Below are positions 8,712 through 19,370 of a stretch of 64,000 nt of DNA, in pieces. The notes under the pieces were generated by a model. It was not told the DNA's origin. It ran no database searches and saw only the letters and a list, made by a program, of their open reading frames with translations. The DNA is from Ctena decussata. Lineage: Eukaryota > Mollusca > Bivalvia > Lucinida > Lucinidae. The position numbers and the translations under genes were made by a program. The stretch lies in NCBI GenBank assembly GCA_963989385.1, contig OZ022513.1, positions 24,138,928 through 24,202,927 of the forward strand, in the 5' to 3' direction. Positions within the stretch are counted from its first letter, which is position 1, and every line of letters starts with the position of its first letter.

Positions 8712-11408
8712 TCGATTACGGAGCTGAATGTCTTAAGAAATGCGCTTTTTGATAGCAGAAATCATGCTTTAGAAAGTTTTTTAACCCGGAATTTTGAAAT
8801 TATAAGATCTATGAATTAAAAAAAAAACAGCCATAAAGACCTCATTTTGCATCTGATAGTGTTACTACCAAAGAGACCATGATGATCCACAAGAGCCTAG
8901 TCCAGGCATGGGCAGACAGCCCTGTCTAGAAAATTTCGGTCGCAACCGAAGGACATTGACAGCTCGATAATTCATTATTATTTTAAGAATGTCGTTTTAA
9001 ATGGATTTTTTATGTTCATAATTCCATGCATGTACCTTTTGGTAAAGTAAAATGATAGACATAGATCAAGAACTAATACAATCAGACCCCACATTCCGCC
9101 CTCAAAACCAAAATACAAATTGACAAATATTCGCGAAAGACAAGCATAGTAAATCGAATGAACAGCCCTTTCCCAGACATTCAGTTACCCCAATTGAAAA
9201 CAACAGTAACATTTATTTTATCTATTTTATCAGTGTTTCAATGAGAACAAAACAGAAAGCAAACTGGGCAGCTATAAGGTAACCATATTGCTAGAAGACC
9301 ACAGACAAGCGGACACAAGAACACGTAAAACGGAAGTTAACTAGTTTTACTTGGTCCAAAACCATGCCTTCTGCTTCTGCAGTTGTTCAAAACATTTAGC
9401 TAAGCATTTGGTCTGCATGAAGGGTACCCAACCCATTAATGAATCATCACAGACGGCAAATCAATCACGGATAAAACCTGTGATGAATCAAATATGAGGA
9501 CTCGACAGAAACAACGTATTGCGACACCTGGAGATCCCTCCAAAACAACACCGATGAAATCCTAGAGCAAAATACATGTAAAAGCTCCTGTAGAACCCCG
9601 AATGGCCAAGCAGTGGGGCAAAATTTGATCTTGGCACAAAGTTTTTTTTACTTTGATTGCTTAGCTGAATTTTAGCTTTGTAAGAAACCCCCTTTTTCCC
9701 CTGACCTTATAGATTTACTTCTTTTTCTGTATATAAGCCTTTAAGCCGGGGTAAATAACCCAGAAGGATAAAATTCCAGTCGTTACAGAAAAAATATCTT
9801 TACTTTGATCTTTTGTCAGGAATTAACTTAATGAAAATCACTTTCATGTCTTTGATTTAATGCTGACATTATCTCAGAGTTACGCTTACAGCATATGGTT
9901 AGTTAGCGTATGGGCCAGAAGCTGGAATAACCAACTTTTGGCGACAGTTTTAATCTGCCAGGAAACTGTATTGCAGTTTTTGAAAATCCTTTTTAGAGAT
10001 GGTTCTAACTCTACTTGTAGGTCTACCTTTTCTTTTCCAAATTCAGTCATTTATTCAGTTTCTATAGAGAACGTGCCCCGAGTTTGGGGGCATACATGAC
10101 CCAACGTTTACATATTTAAAACTTTTGAGGAATGTGAAATATTACATGAAAATACCAACTTATGTGTACTTCAGTGGTTCAGAAGAAGAGGACTTTTTAG
10201 ATGAAACGGAGACATCTTGGGCCGCAAGCATTTATACCAGCTTTCGTTCTCTCAAACAAATGGAAGTATAGCTATAGATCAAATTATCCCAGTAGCCTTT
10301 GTGCCGTTGGAGCAATGGGTTGTTAGATTCTAACTGTTTCTCTAGCATAGAGCTATTATGAAAGGTCGGGATAAATCTATCCTTGTGCCGTCTTTTGACC
10401 ATCCTTGATTCTAGTCCGGTACGAGTACATATTTTTGCTAAGCCGACAGATAGCCTTTTTCAGTTGTTATCAGAGATAGGTTTCAACCCCCCTGTTTTCT
10501 GTCCTTAAGCCAACTACTCTAGTAACTCCAAAAGTGATTTTGATCGGCCTAGCAGCTTTGGAGAAGAGCTGACGGGTCTATGAAGCCAGTTTATGCTATT
10601 AACTATCCCGTAGCATTGCTCGGTCTATGAAGCCAGTTTATGCTATTAACTTTCACGTAGCATTGCTCGGTCTGTGAAGTCAGTTTATGCTATTAACTTT
10701 CCCGTAACATTGCTCGGAAGGTTTAGTGGGGTAAGAATACTTGCACAAACTGGCATGACAATTATGCACTTTTGAAGCTAAAACATTTTAAATATGCATA
10801 TACAATTTGTAGTCAACTGCCTATAATCATGGGTAGTACTGTCTCCTTTATAATTGATAGAACTGGGAAACTACATAAAAATTCAAAAGCTGTTTACAAA
10901 ATTTGTTACTGCCGCAGTTTGAAGTAAGCATGATCTTTTCTGACTTATAAATATTCTATACCGCCCAGATGCTATGATAATCTGGCTGTGGCATGGCACG
11001 AACCTGCGACACTCACACCACTAGTGCCGACCATGAGCTATAATTTTGAACGACGCAAGCAACCAACAAATATATCAGAGTTTCTTAACCTGAATTTTAA
11101 TCGAAGAAAGTAAAATAGATAACAGAATATAACGCATTTCTTGTAACCTTTAGATTGTTACTCGTAACAATAGCTATCTGTAATGACTAAATCTTTGTCA
11201 ACGGGTTATCTGCCCTTGCCTGCACTAGGTTCTTGTGAACCAATTTGGCCCTCTTGTTAAAACATTGTTTGAATGGGACTTTTTACAACTTCATTTTTAT
11301 ATTTAACAATCTTTTATACAATGTCATGCAAAATCCGAGTTTCTAATGCACAAACCAGAATTCTGCTATCGGAAAGTGCATTTCTCCAACAATTAGTGTC
11401 GTGACCGT
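8712..11408. other. Transposon interior, no gene seen
   Basis: There are about 2.7 kb between the inverted repeats with no recognisable coding sequence on either strand. One stretch near 9050-9115 (AATACAATCA followed by CCCCAC and AAAACCAAAA) resembles 42700-42770 inside the foldback-like element, so the two transposons share a piece of sequence. A 47-bp triplication lies at 10575-10717. I see nothing else that can be named. Confidence 0.6.
10575..10717 (+). repeat. 47-bp tandem triplication
   Basis: Three copies of a 47-bp segment stand head to tail, each starting GGTCT(A/G)TGAAG and ending GTA(G/A)CATTGCTC. They differ at a few positions. The stretch lies inside the 3.65-kb transposon and has no obvious role. 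Confidence 0.85.
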
Positions 11409-11882
11409 TGCTTTGTCCGCCATCTTGTCCGTCATTTTGTGTAACCAGTTTGCTTTTAAGTCAATTTAAACATGTTAAACCAATTCCTTGGCCCCAAAAA
11501 TCCATACGTAGACACCAAAATTATGTTTCTAGCACGTATATCAAAGAAGATATACAGATTTTTATGTTTTGGCGGCCATCTTGTCCGCCATTTTGTAACT
11601 GGTTTGTCTGAAATAATCTTTTACATGCTTAATCGATTCCTCGACCTCAAAAACTTATAGGTAGCCACCAAAAGTATGTTTCTAGCCCTTATATTTAAGA
11701 AGATATTATGAATTTTATCCCTTGGCGGCCATCTTGGACGCCATCTTGAATATTTTAATTTCCCCAAGGATGCCAAGGTGGCATCATTTTGTTTCTGGTT
11801 AAAGACGTCCTAAATAATAAGAATCTGCATCAAACATTTGTGCGGACTATTTTTTCGGGTTCTCGTCCCGGCACCCAGACTA
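11409..11882. repeat. Right terminal inverted repeat of the 3.65-kb transposon
   Basis: Reverse-complement partner of 8229-8711. It carries the same three doubled motifs in opposite orientation (GCCATCTTGTCCG near 11420, GGCGGCCATCTTGTCC near 11570, GGCGGCCATCTTGGACG near 11726) and ends GGCACCCAGACTA. Its outer 80 bp differ from the left arm more than the inner part does (TTTTCGGGTTCTCGTCCCGG against AACCCAAAATCTCCATTTGG). Confidence 0.82.
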
Positions 11883-12141
11883 TATCGAAGATGTTTTGCC
11901 ATAGTTTAATCGATGATCACAAAACATCGAATCACATAGAATCAACGTTGACTCGATGATGATTCAACTTTTTTTGTCTGCTGGCATGACGAGACTGAAA
12001 TGCAAACAGCGCAGATCCTGATACGACTGCTCTACTAGGCCTGCAATGTGTGTCCCAGTAGTAAGAACTGCAGGATAGGCTATTACTGATCGCAAACTCT
12101 CAAAAGTACACTTTGTAAATGTTGAAAATCGGTACTTTGTT

Positions 12142-12261
12142 GTCTACGGCCATAATACATTTAAAACATCGGTTCTCGTCCGATCACGGAAATTAAGCAA
12201 CGTCGGGCCCGGTTAGTACTTGGATGGGTGACCGCCTTGGAATACCGGGTGCTGCAGACTT
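12142..12261 (+). rRNA. 5S rRNA-like gene, copy 3
   Basis: Full-length 120-bp 5S match with intact upstream region (GGTACTTTGTT) and CTTTTG terminator. Relative to copy 6 it has G21T, breaking a helix II pair as in copies 1 and 2, and G97T (CCGCCTTGGAAT) at the edge of the C box. The shared G21T groups copies 1 to 3 together. It may still be transcribed, since most of the internal promoter is intact. Confidence 0.83.
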
Positions 12262-14169
12262 TTGTCTGCTTTTCTTTATTTTCTATTTTTATTTCTTTTT
12301 TCTTTGATAGTTTTCTTCCCCCAATTTCACGATCACTGTATATGTATCTCAAAGCTGTGCGAAGGAAAATATGCTTAACAACTTTATTATAATTTTGATA
12401 TATATTAGCATTTTTAAAATTTATTTATTTTATTCTTTTTAGGATCTATATTAGCATTTTTGAAACTTATTTATTTCATCTTTTTCGATAAAGGTATTCG
12501 TTAACTACTACTAGAGAGCGTTTCTCCTCTTCTTTTAAATGTCATATGATGAATAATAATAATGATGATGATAATAATAATAATCCAGTGGCCAACAAGA
12601 AAATCGTCAATGTCAGTCTTTAAACAATGAAGGCGACGAGCTGCCCGTAAATTTCTAGGGCGTGCGCAGGAAAATTCCTTCCAAAATATATTTTTTAACT
12701 CAGCTCGTAATTAATATACATTTTTAAAAAAAAAAAAATTATTGTCATTTGTGCTTTTTACATTGTCTATTTGTAATCGCTGATCGCCGGGAAAAGTTAT
12801 GTAAAAAGTTGGGTGTCATCGGATTTGGCCGTTCGGCGCTGATTTCCTCCACAATCCGGAAAAAACGTGATCAGGCCCGGTTTATGAAATAGAAGTTGTT
12901 TACTGGATTTAAATTATATCAATTAAAATGTAACAGATGTCTTTTAAACATTAAGTTGTGACTAATTGAATAGGCGGTTTCAAAGTGTCTAATTAGATAA
13001 TCTTTAATTGTTAACTCAACTGACATAATCGTATAGGCTTTTAATATATGAGAAAGTAAAGTTTTAAGTATTTCACACTTCGTAGATGTATGTGTCCTGC
13101 CGGTGCTTTGATGTACATGTATGACACGGGAAAATCCGTCTCAGAATGTGGCTTTGCTGAACATAGATTGGAATAGATTTACTTGGCCGACTAATGATGT
13201 GCTCTACTGTTCACTATGTAATTTATTATCCTTCTAATTTCAAAACAGTATGTTCTTAGTAGATTACATTAAATGTAAGTTAATTTAGTTCTATTCTCTC
13301 GTTTTCATTTTCTCAACTTATACAGCGACAAATCCTGTGAATTTAGCAAGTGAAGTACATGTATTTTTATCGGCAGTGCCGTGCCCATTTTACATTCCTC
13401 TCTGAACGTGATTGTATTCTTTTTATAAAGTTTCATATTTATTTTACACTTTTGTTTCAAACTAATTATTAAATTTGTTATGACAAGAAATAAATAAGCT
13501 GTACAAAACAGCATGTTTATCTCTCTAATTTAGAAAAATTCCGGTGTTTACCGAAAGAATTTCTACCTTGGATTATCATGCGCCGTAATAGAATCCCATA
13601 TTAAATCAGATCAAATTCTGTGATTTTCTGTCGAAATATTTTGAAAATGAGCGAAAACATATTAAAGATAAGACAATCAATATTCTTATAAAAAAACAGT
13701 TTACTACCATAGAAAAACTGATTTTTGCATGATGAAAATCTGCATTTTACACTGTGTGAAACATACTGCTGGCCGATGAATTGACGGCCAGTTCTTTGCG
13801 CATGCGCCAGATTTACGTCATAATGGGAATCCCTAAAACCTCCTATAGTCTGAACAGACAAGTGGGTTATCTTCGGATTACCTTATTGCAGAGCAATCTG
13901 TGCCGAATCGAAACAGGTATCCTCTACACAGAGTAAAAGTAAACAAAATAAAGTTTAAGAATATTTCATTTGTAGCATGTAGTTTTGGCTGAAGGCAGAA
14001 TATGAACCTTGATGTCCAGAAAGCAATTTAATGCTGCAAAAAATTCCAGCATATGGGGCCAGAGTTGAATGATCATCAAGGTGACTGGAAACCGGGAACC
14101 CCGACAAGAAAAAAACACCTGACTCTCTACAAGAAGAACTTGGTTTTCTAACCGATGTCAGACCCAAGC

Positions 14170-14720
14170 TGAAACAAGCCCCCCTGTCCTTGCTAGGTCC
14201 AAGGCAGTTCTAGGGAGAAAAAAATGGGGAAGAGGAGAGAACAAGGAGCAAATTCTTGGGTGGGGTGCAAATTCTTTGGTGGGGAGTGGGGGTGCAAAAG
14301 ACTGCCCAGATTCATGTGTTAGTGGGGTTGCACCGAAGTGGACCTGTGCTGGGTCCCGGGCAGCTCTTAGAAAAAGGGAGAAGCAAAATCTTTGGTGGGG
14401 AGCAAAAACTTCCAGAAACATTAAGTAGCAAGAACCCAAATGGACTTGTGCACAGATCCGCATAAATCACTTCCCATGCACACAGCCCTCGCGACCCACT
14501 GTGGGTTTGTTTAGCAATATAATGCAGGGCTTCTCGAAACGCATGGCATGAGAGGCACACTTCCTGCCATAGTACATCTTCCCCGAACTGCAGGCCTCCA
14601 TCAGACTTCACCTTGCTAGTTCTGCCGGAACAAGCCCCCTGTCCTGGCTGGGCCCAGGGCAGGTCTAGGGGGGAATGGGGAGCAAATTCTTTGGTGGGGA
14701 GCAAATTCCCTTATTTACTA
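14170..14720 (+). repeat. G-rich repeat, three diverged copies
   Basis: Three related segments occur near 14179-14290, 14328-14410 and 14630-14715. Each has a CC(T)GTCC or CTGTGC lead, a (GGGCAG or GGCAG) motif, and ends with AAATTCTTTGGTGGGGAGCA or a close variant. A run of G-rich open frames on both strands results from this composition; I do not read them as genes. Confidence 0.6.
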
Positions 14721-15032
14721 ATGCAATGGGCAGTGGGGGATAAGAGATTGAGGGTGATCTGGAATGCAGTTGTCTCATGTTTTTGTGGCCCTCATGAGTA
14801 ATTGAGACTGCCTGGGTTACATCATGAATTGCGCCCGTTGGTCTCAGAGAGGACCATAGCTTAATTCTGTTGGGATGGAGGTAGGTAGGGTAAAAATTCC
14901 TTTTGGGACCTAGGACTGTAGCATTTGTTCTAAACCTTATCTTGGTTTAGTTGGGTCCAAAATATATTGCATATTTAAAGTTTTAGGGGCCTGTATTTTC
15001 ATGGGAGTTTTTTTAGTGTTCTAATATTTTGG

Positions 15033-16215
15033 GAAATGGAGAATATTATTAGTCACAAACAGGACTGTAGCTATTTTTTTATTGTGGATTGTTGGGAGGG
15101 GAGAGCAGTTTCTTTTTGCTGTTTCTAGGGAGCAAATGTGATGAACCTTATAATGGTTCAGTTGGTTTTCAAGGTAACTAAGCCTGGGTGTGAGAATAAG
15201 GAGGTTGGATACACATTATTTTTTGGAGGGGAAATGGAGAATATTATTAGTCAACAACAAGACTGTAGCTAATTTCTTATTGTAGATTATTGGGAGGGGA
15301 GAGCAGTTTCGTTTTGCTGTTTCTAGGGAGCAAATGTAATGAACCTTATAATAGTTCAGTTGGTTTCCTGTTAACTAAGCCTGGGTATGAGATTAAGGAG
15401 GTTGGATACACATTATTTTTTGGAGGGGAAATGGAGAATATTATTAATAGACAAGGGGACTGTAGCTTATTTCTTATTGCGGGTTGTTCGAAAAGGACGG
15501 CGGTTTCTTTTGGCTGTTTCTAGGGAGCAAATGAGTTGAACCTTATAATGGTTTATTTAGTTTCCAGGTAACTAAGCCTGGGTGTGAGATTAAGGAGGTT
15601 GGATACACATTAATTTGGGGGTGGGGAAGAAATGGAGAATATTATTAATGGACCATAGGAGTGTAGCTTATTTCTTATTGCGGATTGTTGGGAAAAGAGG
15701 GCAGTTTCTTTCTGCTGTTTCTAGGGAGCAAATGTGCTGAACCTTAAAATGGTTCATTTAGTTTCCAGGTAACTAAGCCTGGGTATGAGATTGAGGAGGT
15801 TGGATACACATTATTTTTTGGAGGGGAAATGGAGAATATTATTAATAGACAAAGGGAAGGGTAGCTTATTTCTTATTTCGGGTTGTTCGAAAAGGATGGC
15901 GGTTTCTTTTGGCTGTTTCTAGGGAGCAAATGAGTTGAATCTTATAATGGTTTATTTAGTTTCCAGGTAACTAAGCCTGGGTGTGAGATTAAGGAGGGTC
16001 GATACACATTAATTTGGGGGTGGGGAAGAAATGGAGAATATTATTAATGGACCATAGGAGTGTAGCTTATTTCTTATTTCGGATTGTTGGGAAAAGAGGA
16101 CAGTTTCTTTTTGCTGTTTCTAGGGAGCAAATGTGCTGAACCTTATAATGGTTCATTTAGTTTCCAGGTAACTTAGTCTGGGTGTGAGGTTAAGGAGGTT
16201 AGATACACATTAATT
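15033..16215 (+). repeat. About 200-bp tandem repeat, six copies with dimer order
   Basis: Counting from the motif GAAATGGAGAATATTATTA, copies start at 15033, 15231, 15428, 15629, 15826 and 16028, with spacings of 197-202 bp. Each continues with TGTAGCT(T)A, TTTCTAGGGAGCAAATG and AACTAAGCCTGGGT. Copies 3 and 5 share GTTGTTCGAAAAGGA and GGCTGTTTC, while copies 4 and 6 share GGGGGTGGGGAAGAAATGG and GGACCATAGGAGTG, so a dimer of about 400 bp was duplicated after the monomers diverged. Confidence 0.9.
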
Positions 16216-19200
16216 TTAGCCTTTATTGTCAATAGACAAAAGTTATTTATACGACCGTAGGGAAAGTCAGATTGTAGTCGTACAGATGGGTTCTGGGGCT
16301 TTTACTGGGTAATGGGAGTTTTTGTCACGAGCATTGCACTTAGTAGGGGATTAATGTGGATCCAGGGATTTTGGGAAATGGGTTTGGTAGTTGGTTAGCA
16401 ACAGGGGCTCGAAATAGAGAAAATTAGGGGGATTTTTCCCTATTGTATTGGAATCTATCTATATCCTGGTAATGATATTGGTTTTGTCCAGGTATTCAAA
16501 GACTACCTTCTGTATTGTATTTGCATGTTTCTTGGGAGAGACAGGATCAGTCTCAGGTCTATTGTATGATACATGTAACCTGCACTTTATGGGAGATGAA
16601 CCCTGGTGGCCCGTAAGAATAATAAAGGATTGCAAAAATTCCTATGTAGCACATACCTATATTTGGGCAGTAAAACCCGCACGCAGGCACATCTAATTTT
16701 CTGTACATTTAAGTTCTGCAATAGTTTTAAACCAATTAAAAATTAACAAGTAAATTAAAAAGGCAGTTCTGACATTTTTCTTGTCAATTTTAGTTTTGTA
16801 TAATAGAAATGCAGAATTTATCAATTTTGGCAATATGCACAAATTCTGGCATTATTTCTTTTCTCTAGAGAATTGCTTCTTTCGTCTGAAGATCGATGTT
16901 AATGAAACGTGGACCTAGAATAAATTAGTTATGACTGTGGGCAGACTTCCAATATCATTGTTTTGAACCACGACGCGAGAAAACCAACAAAGTGGTTGTG
17001 CGCCCAGCGCAAACTCAGATAAGCCCGGGCATCCACCCAGTCTGATCAGAGTCTTTGCTGTCCACATGAAGGTAGCGCGCCACGTTAGACCCTTAGCTAC
17101 CGTTAAAGCGCTTAGAAAAGACTGTGATCATACTAGGCGGATGCCCAGGCTGATCTGAGTCTGCGATGGGCGCACTTCCACTTTGTTGCTTTCTCGTGTC
17201 GCGGCTCATTTTTTTCTGATTCAGATAAACGGATACCTAATTGGAAGCTCAAGCAGACGGATCAGATCTTCACATTGATACATACTACCCAGCAGGCACA
17301 CAACGTGATAATGACGTCGCATTGATGTCGACGCAAACATTACATTTCATCGACGTCATTCTGACGTCATGTGCCCACTGGGAAATACTTTACTGCCCAG
17401 CAGGCACATGACGTCGAAATGACGTCGTATTGACGTCGATGCGGCATGGTGGCGTCGCATCGGCCCCATTTTGACATCATTAAGACGTCATGTGTCTGCT
17501 GGGTGTCTTGCAATGCTGTTGAAACAATTTCCATCGTTTTAATTTACTCTCTCTATTGGGACATCTTTAAATTACCAGATTATTCTAAAATTTAAACAAA
17601 TGCTAAAAGTAGCTGACAGTGTGTCAAAAATACTGATAGGATATGACGCATTGCACATCTTGATCTGATTCTAAAGTGATTTCTCAGATACATCTATCCC
17701 ATAATTTAGGATCACTGCGGTTATTTTTATTTATTTTTTGTCAACCTTGCAGCTCTTGCATTACATCATTGATAATCAAGGGTCGGTTATATTTGCACGT
17801 GCATTTTATGCTCATCTCTTTAAACGATATGAGCCTTGTCCGGGTAAAATATGTTTGACACTATACGCAAACAGTGGGTACCAAGATAAGTCTATGCAAC
17901 TGCCTAGTCTGTCAGAATTGGTGCAGTTCACCGTTTGATTTCCAGAAGGAATACTTATTGCGCCTAACCTGTTCTGATTGTGCTAGTGCACAGACTAGTC
18001 TGGACATAGGTGTTTTGCATACACCACAAGGCTGACTTTTTCACGACACGACTCAAATGGCCTGCGCAAGGAAAAAATGTGCTTCAACCCATAATATTTT
18101 CAGCGAAATATGTATGTATACGCAACCAGGAGGTACCAAGATATGTCTACGCTCATGTGTAGTCTACCCTGCTCTGATTGCGCATGCGTCTAGTCAAGAC
18201 ACGCGCGTTTTGCTTATGAAATAAGACTGGTTTTATCATGACACGAGGTATGCGCAAGGAAAACTGTATTTCACCCCATCTTGGGAAAAGCGAATGCAGT
18301 CCCATTAGTGTCTTTTCCTTTCGCACTCTTTACGGCGCCACAGTGTATGATGCTCAAGATTGCTTATACATGTTGTGAACGCATACATGTTACCACAGAC
18401 TGGGCTGATTCTTCTCGTCGCATGTGGCAATTTTCCGAGGGTGCGGCTCTTGGGTTACATCATTGGCAATCAGGATAATCAAGTGTCGATCTTTTTTTCA
18501 CGTGCATTTTATGCTCATCTCTTGTTTTGAATGTTATTAGCCCTGTCCAGGTAAACTATGTTTGACGCCATACAAAAACAGTGGGTACCAGGATAAGTCC
18601 ATGTAACTGCGTTGTCTGTCAAAGTAAGTGCAGTGCATCGTTTACGAGAGAGCCTGCACTGCTTAGACTAGTCAGAAAAAGTGTATTACGTACTGGAATT
18701 AGTAAGATGTTGCGTGTTTGACTTTCCATGCACTTACTGAGCAGACTGTGCATATGCTCATCTGAAGACTTTCTTCGCGTGGCGCAACACTAAATAGTCC
18801 AGCCACATTCAATGATAACAGATTTACTCCTCATGCTCAGCTGACACACAACGCTGACACAACGTCGTGTCATTAACGTTGGTTAAACGTCACTATGCCG
18901 TTGAATTAACGTTGATATGGACGGTTACTTTTTACTTTAGACAAAAGCTGATCATATGAGGCGCGAATTAGTACTCCGAAATAAAGAGGCTTATCGAAGA
19001 TGTTTTTTCATAGTTTAATCGATGGTCACAAAACATCGAATCACATTGAATCAACGTTGACTCGATGATGATTCAACTTTTTTTGTCTGCTGGCATGATG
19101 AGACTGAAATGCAAACAGCGCAGATCCTGATACGACTGCTCTACTAGGCCTGCAATGTGTGTCCCAGTAGTAAGAACTGCAGGATAGGCTATTACTGATC

Positions 19201-19250
19201 GCAAACTCTCAAAAGTACACTTTGTAAATGTTGAAAATCGGTACTTTGTT

Positions 19251-19370
19251 GTCTACGGCCATAATACATTGAAAACATCGGTTCTCGTCCGATCACGGAA
19301 ATTAAGCAACGTCGGGCCCGGTTAGCACTTGGATGGGTGACCGCCTGGGAATACCGGGTGCTGCAGACTT
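19251..19370 (+). rRNA. 5S rRNA-like gene, copy 4
   Basis: Full-length 5S match, with upstream GGTACTTTGTT and terminator CTTTTG intact. The one difference from copy 6 is T76C (GTTAGCACTTGG), just before the C box. It carries G21, unlike copies 1 to 3, so its helix II has only the A18-C60 mismatch common to the family. Confidence 0.88.

Larger units (their letters stand above)
8229..11882. mobile_element. 3654-bp DNA transposon with long terminal inverted repeats, non-coding
   Basis: The element begins TAGTCTGG and ends CCAGACTA. It interrupts the spacer sequence GGCTTATCGAAG and is flanked by a repeated TAT (8226-8228 and 11883-11885), so a 3-bp target duplication is the simplest reading; a TA duplication with one unmatched base is also possible. 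The inverted repeats reach about 480 bp. The interior has no frame longer than about 80 codons and nothing resembling a transposase, so it is probably non-autonomous. The superfamily is not determined. Confidence 0.85.
5300..12141 (+). repeat. 5S array unit 2, split by a DNA transposon
   Basis: Unit 2 follows the usual order: damaged 5S, spacer, hairpin MITE (6228-6472), mini-elements (6552-6646 and 6660-6737), duplicated spacer and AACGTT-rich element from 8072. It is interrupted at 8229-11882, and the AACGTT-rich element then resumes and ends at 11984. Without the transposon and its 3-bp duplication the unit is about 3.19 kb. A 13-bp stretch before the hairpin MITE (CCAATATCATTAT) is also missing. 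Confidence 0.9.
12372..16574. other. Foreign block replacing part of unit 3, no gene seen
   Basis: This stretch does not match the array. At its left end an AT-rich segment is doubled (TATATTAGCATTTTT near 12399 and 12447) and is followed by an AAT/ATG microsatellite (12548-12587). 12590-14150 holds nothing I can name. 14170-14720 and 15033-16215 are G-rich and tandem repeats. Its ends show no inverted repeat or target duplication that I can see, so its mode of entry is unknown. Confidence 0.7.
12142..19250 (+). repeat. 5S array unit 3, split by a 4.2-kb foreign block
   Basis: The unit is normal up to GAAGGAAAATA (12371), then foreign sequence runs to 16574, and the unit resumes at GTAACCTGCACTTTATGGG (16575). 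About 330 bp of spacer that should lie between these points is missing, so this is a replacement rather than a clean insertion. After it come the hairpin MITE (16964-17208), the mini-elements, the duplicated spacer and the AACGTT-rich element, as in other units. Confidence 0.88.

Noticed and set aside
14158..14801. Overlapping frames of 62-130 codons on both strands
   Set aside because: They result from G-rich repeats with few stop codons and show no recognised motif.
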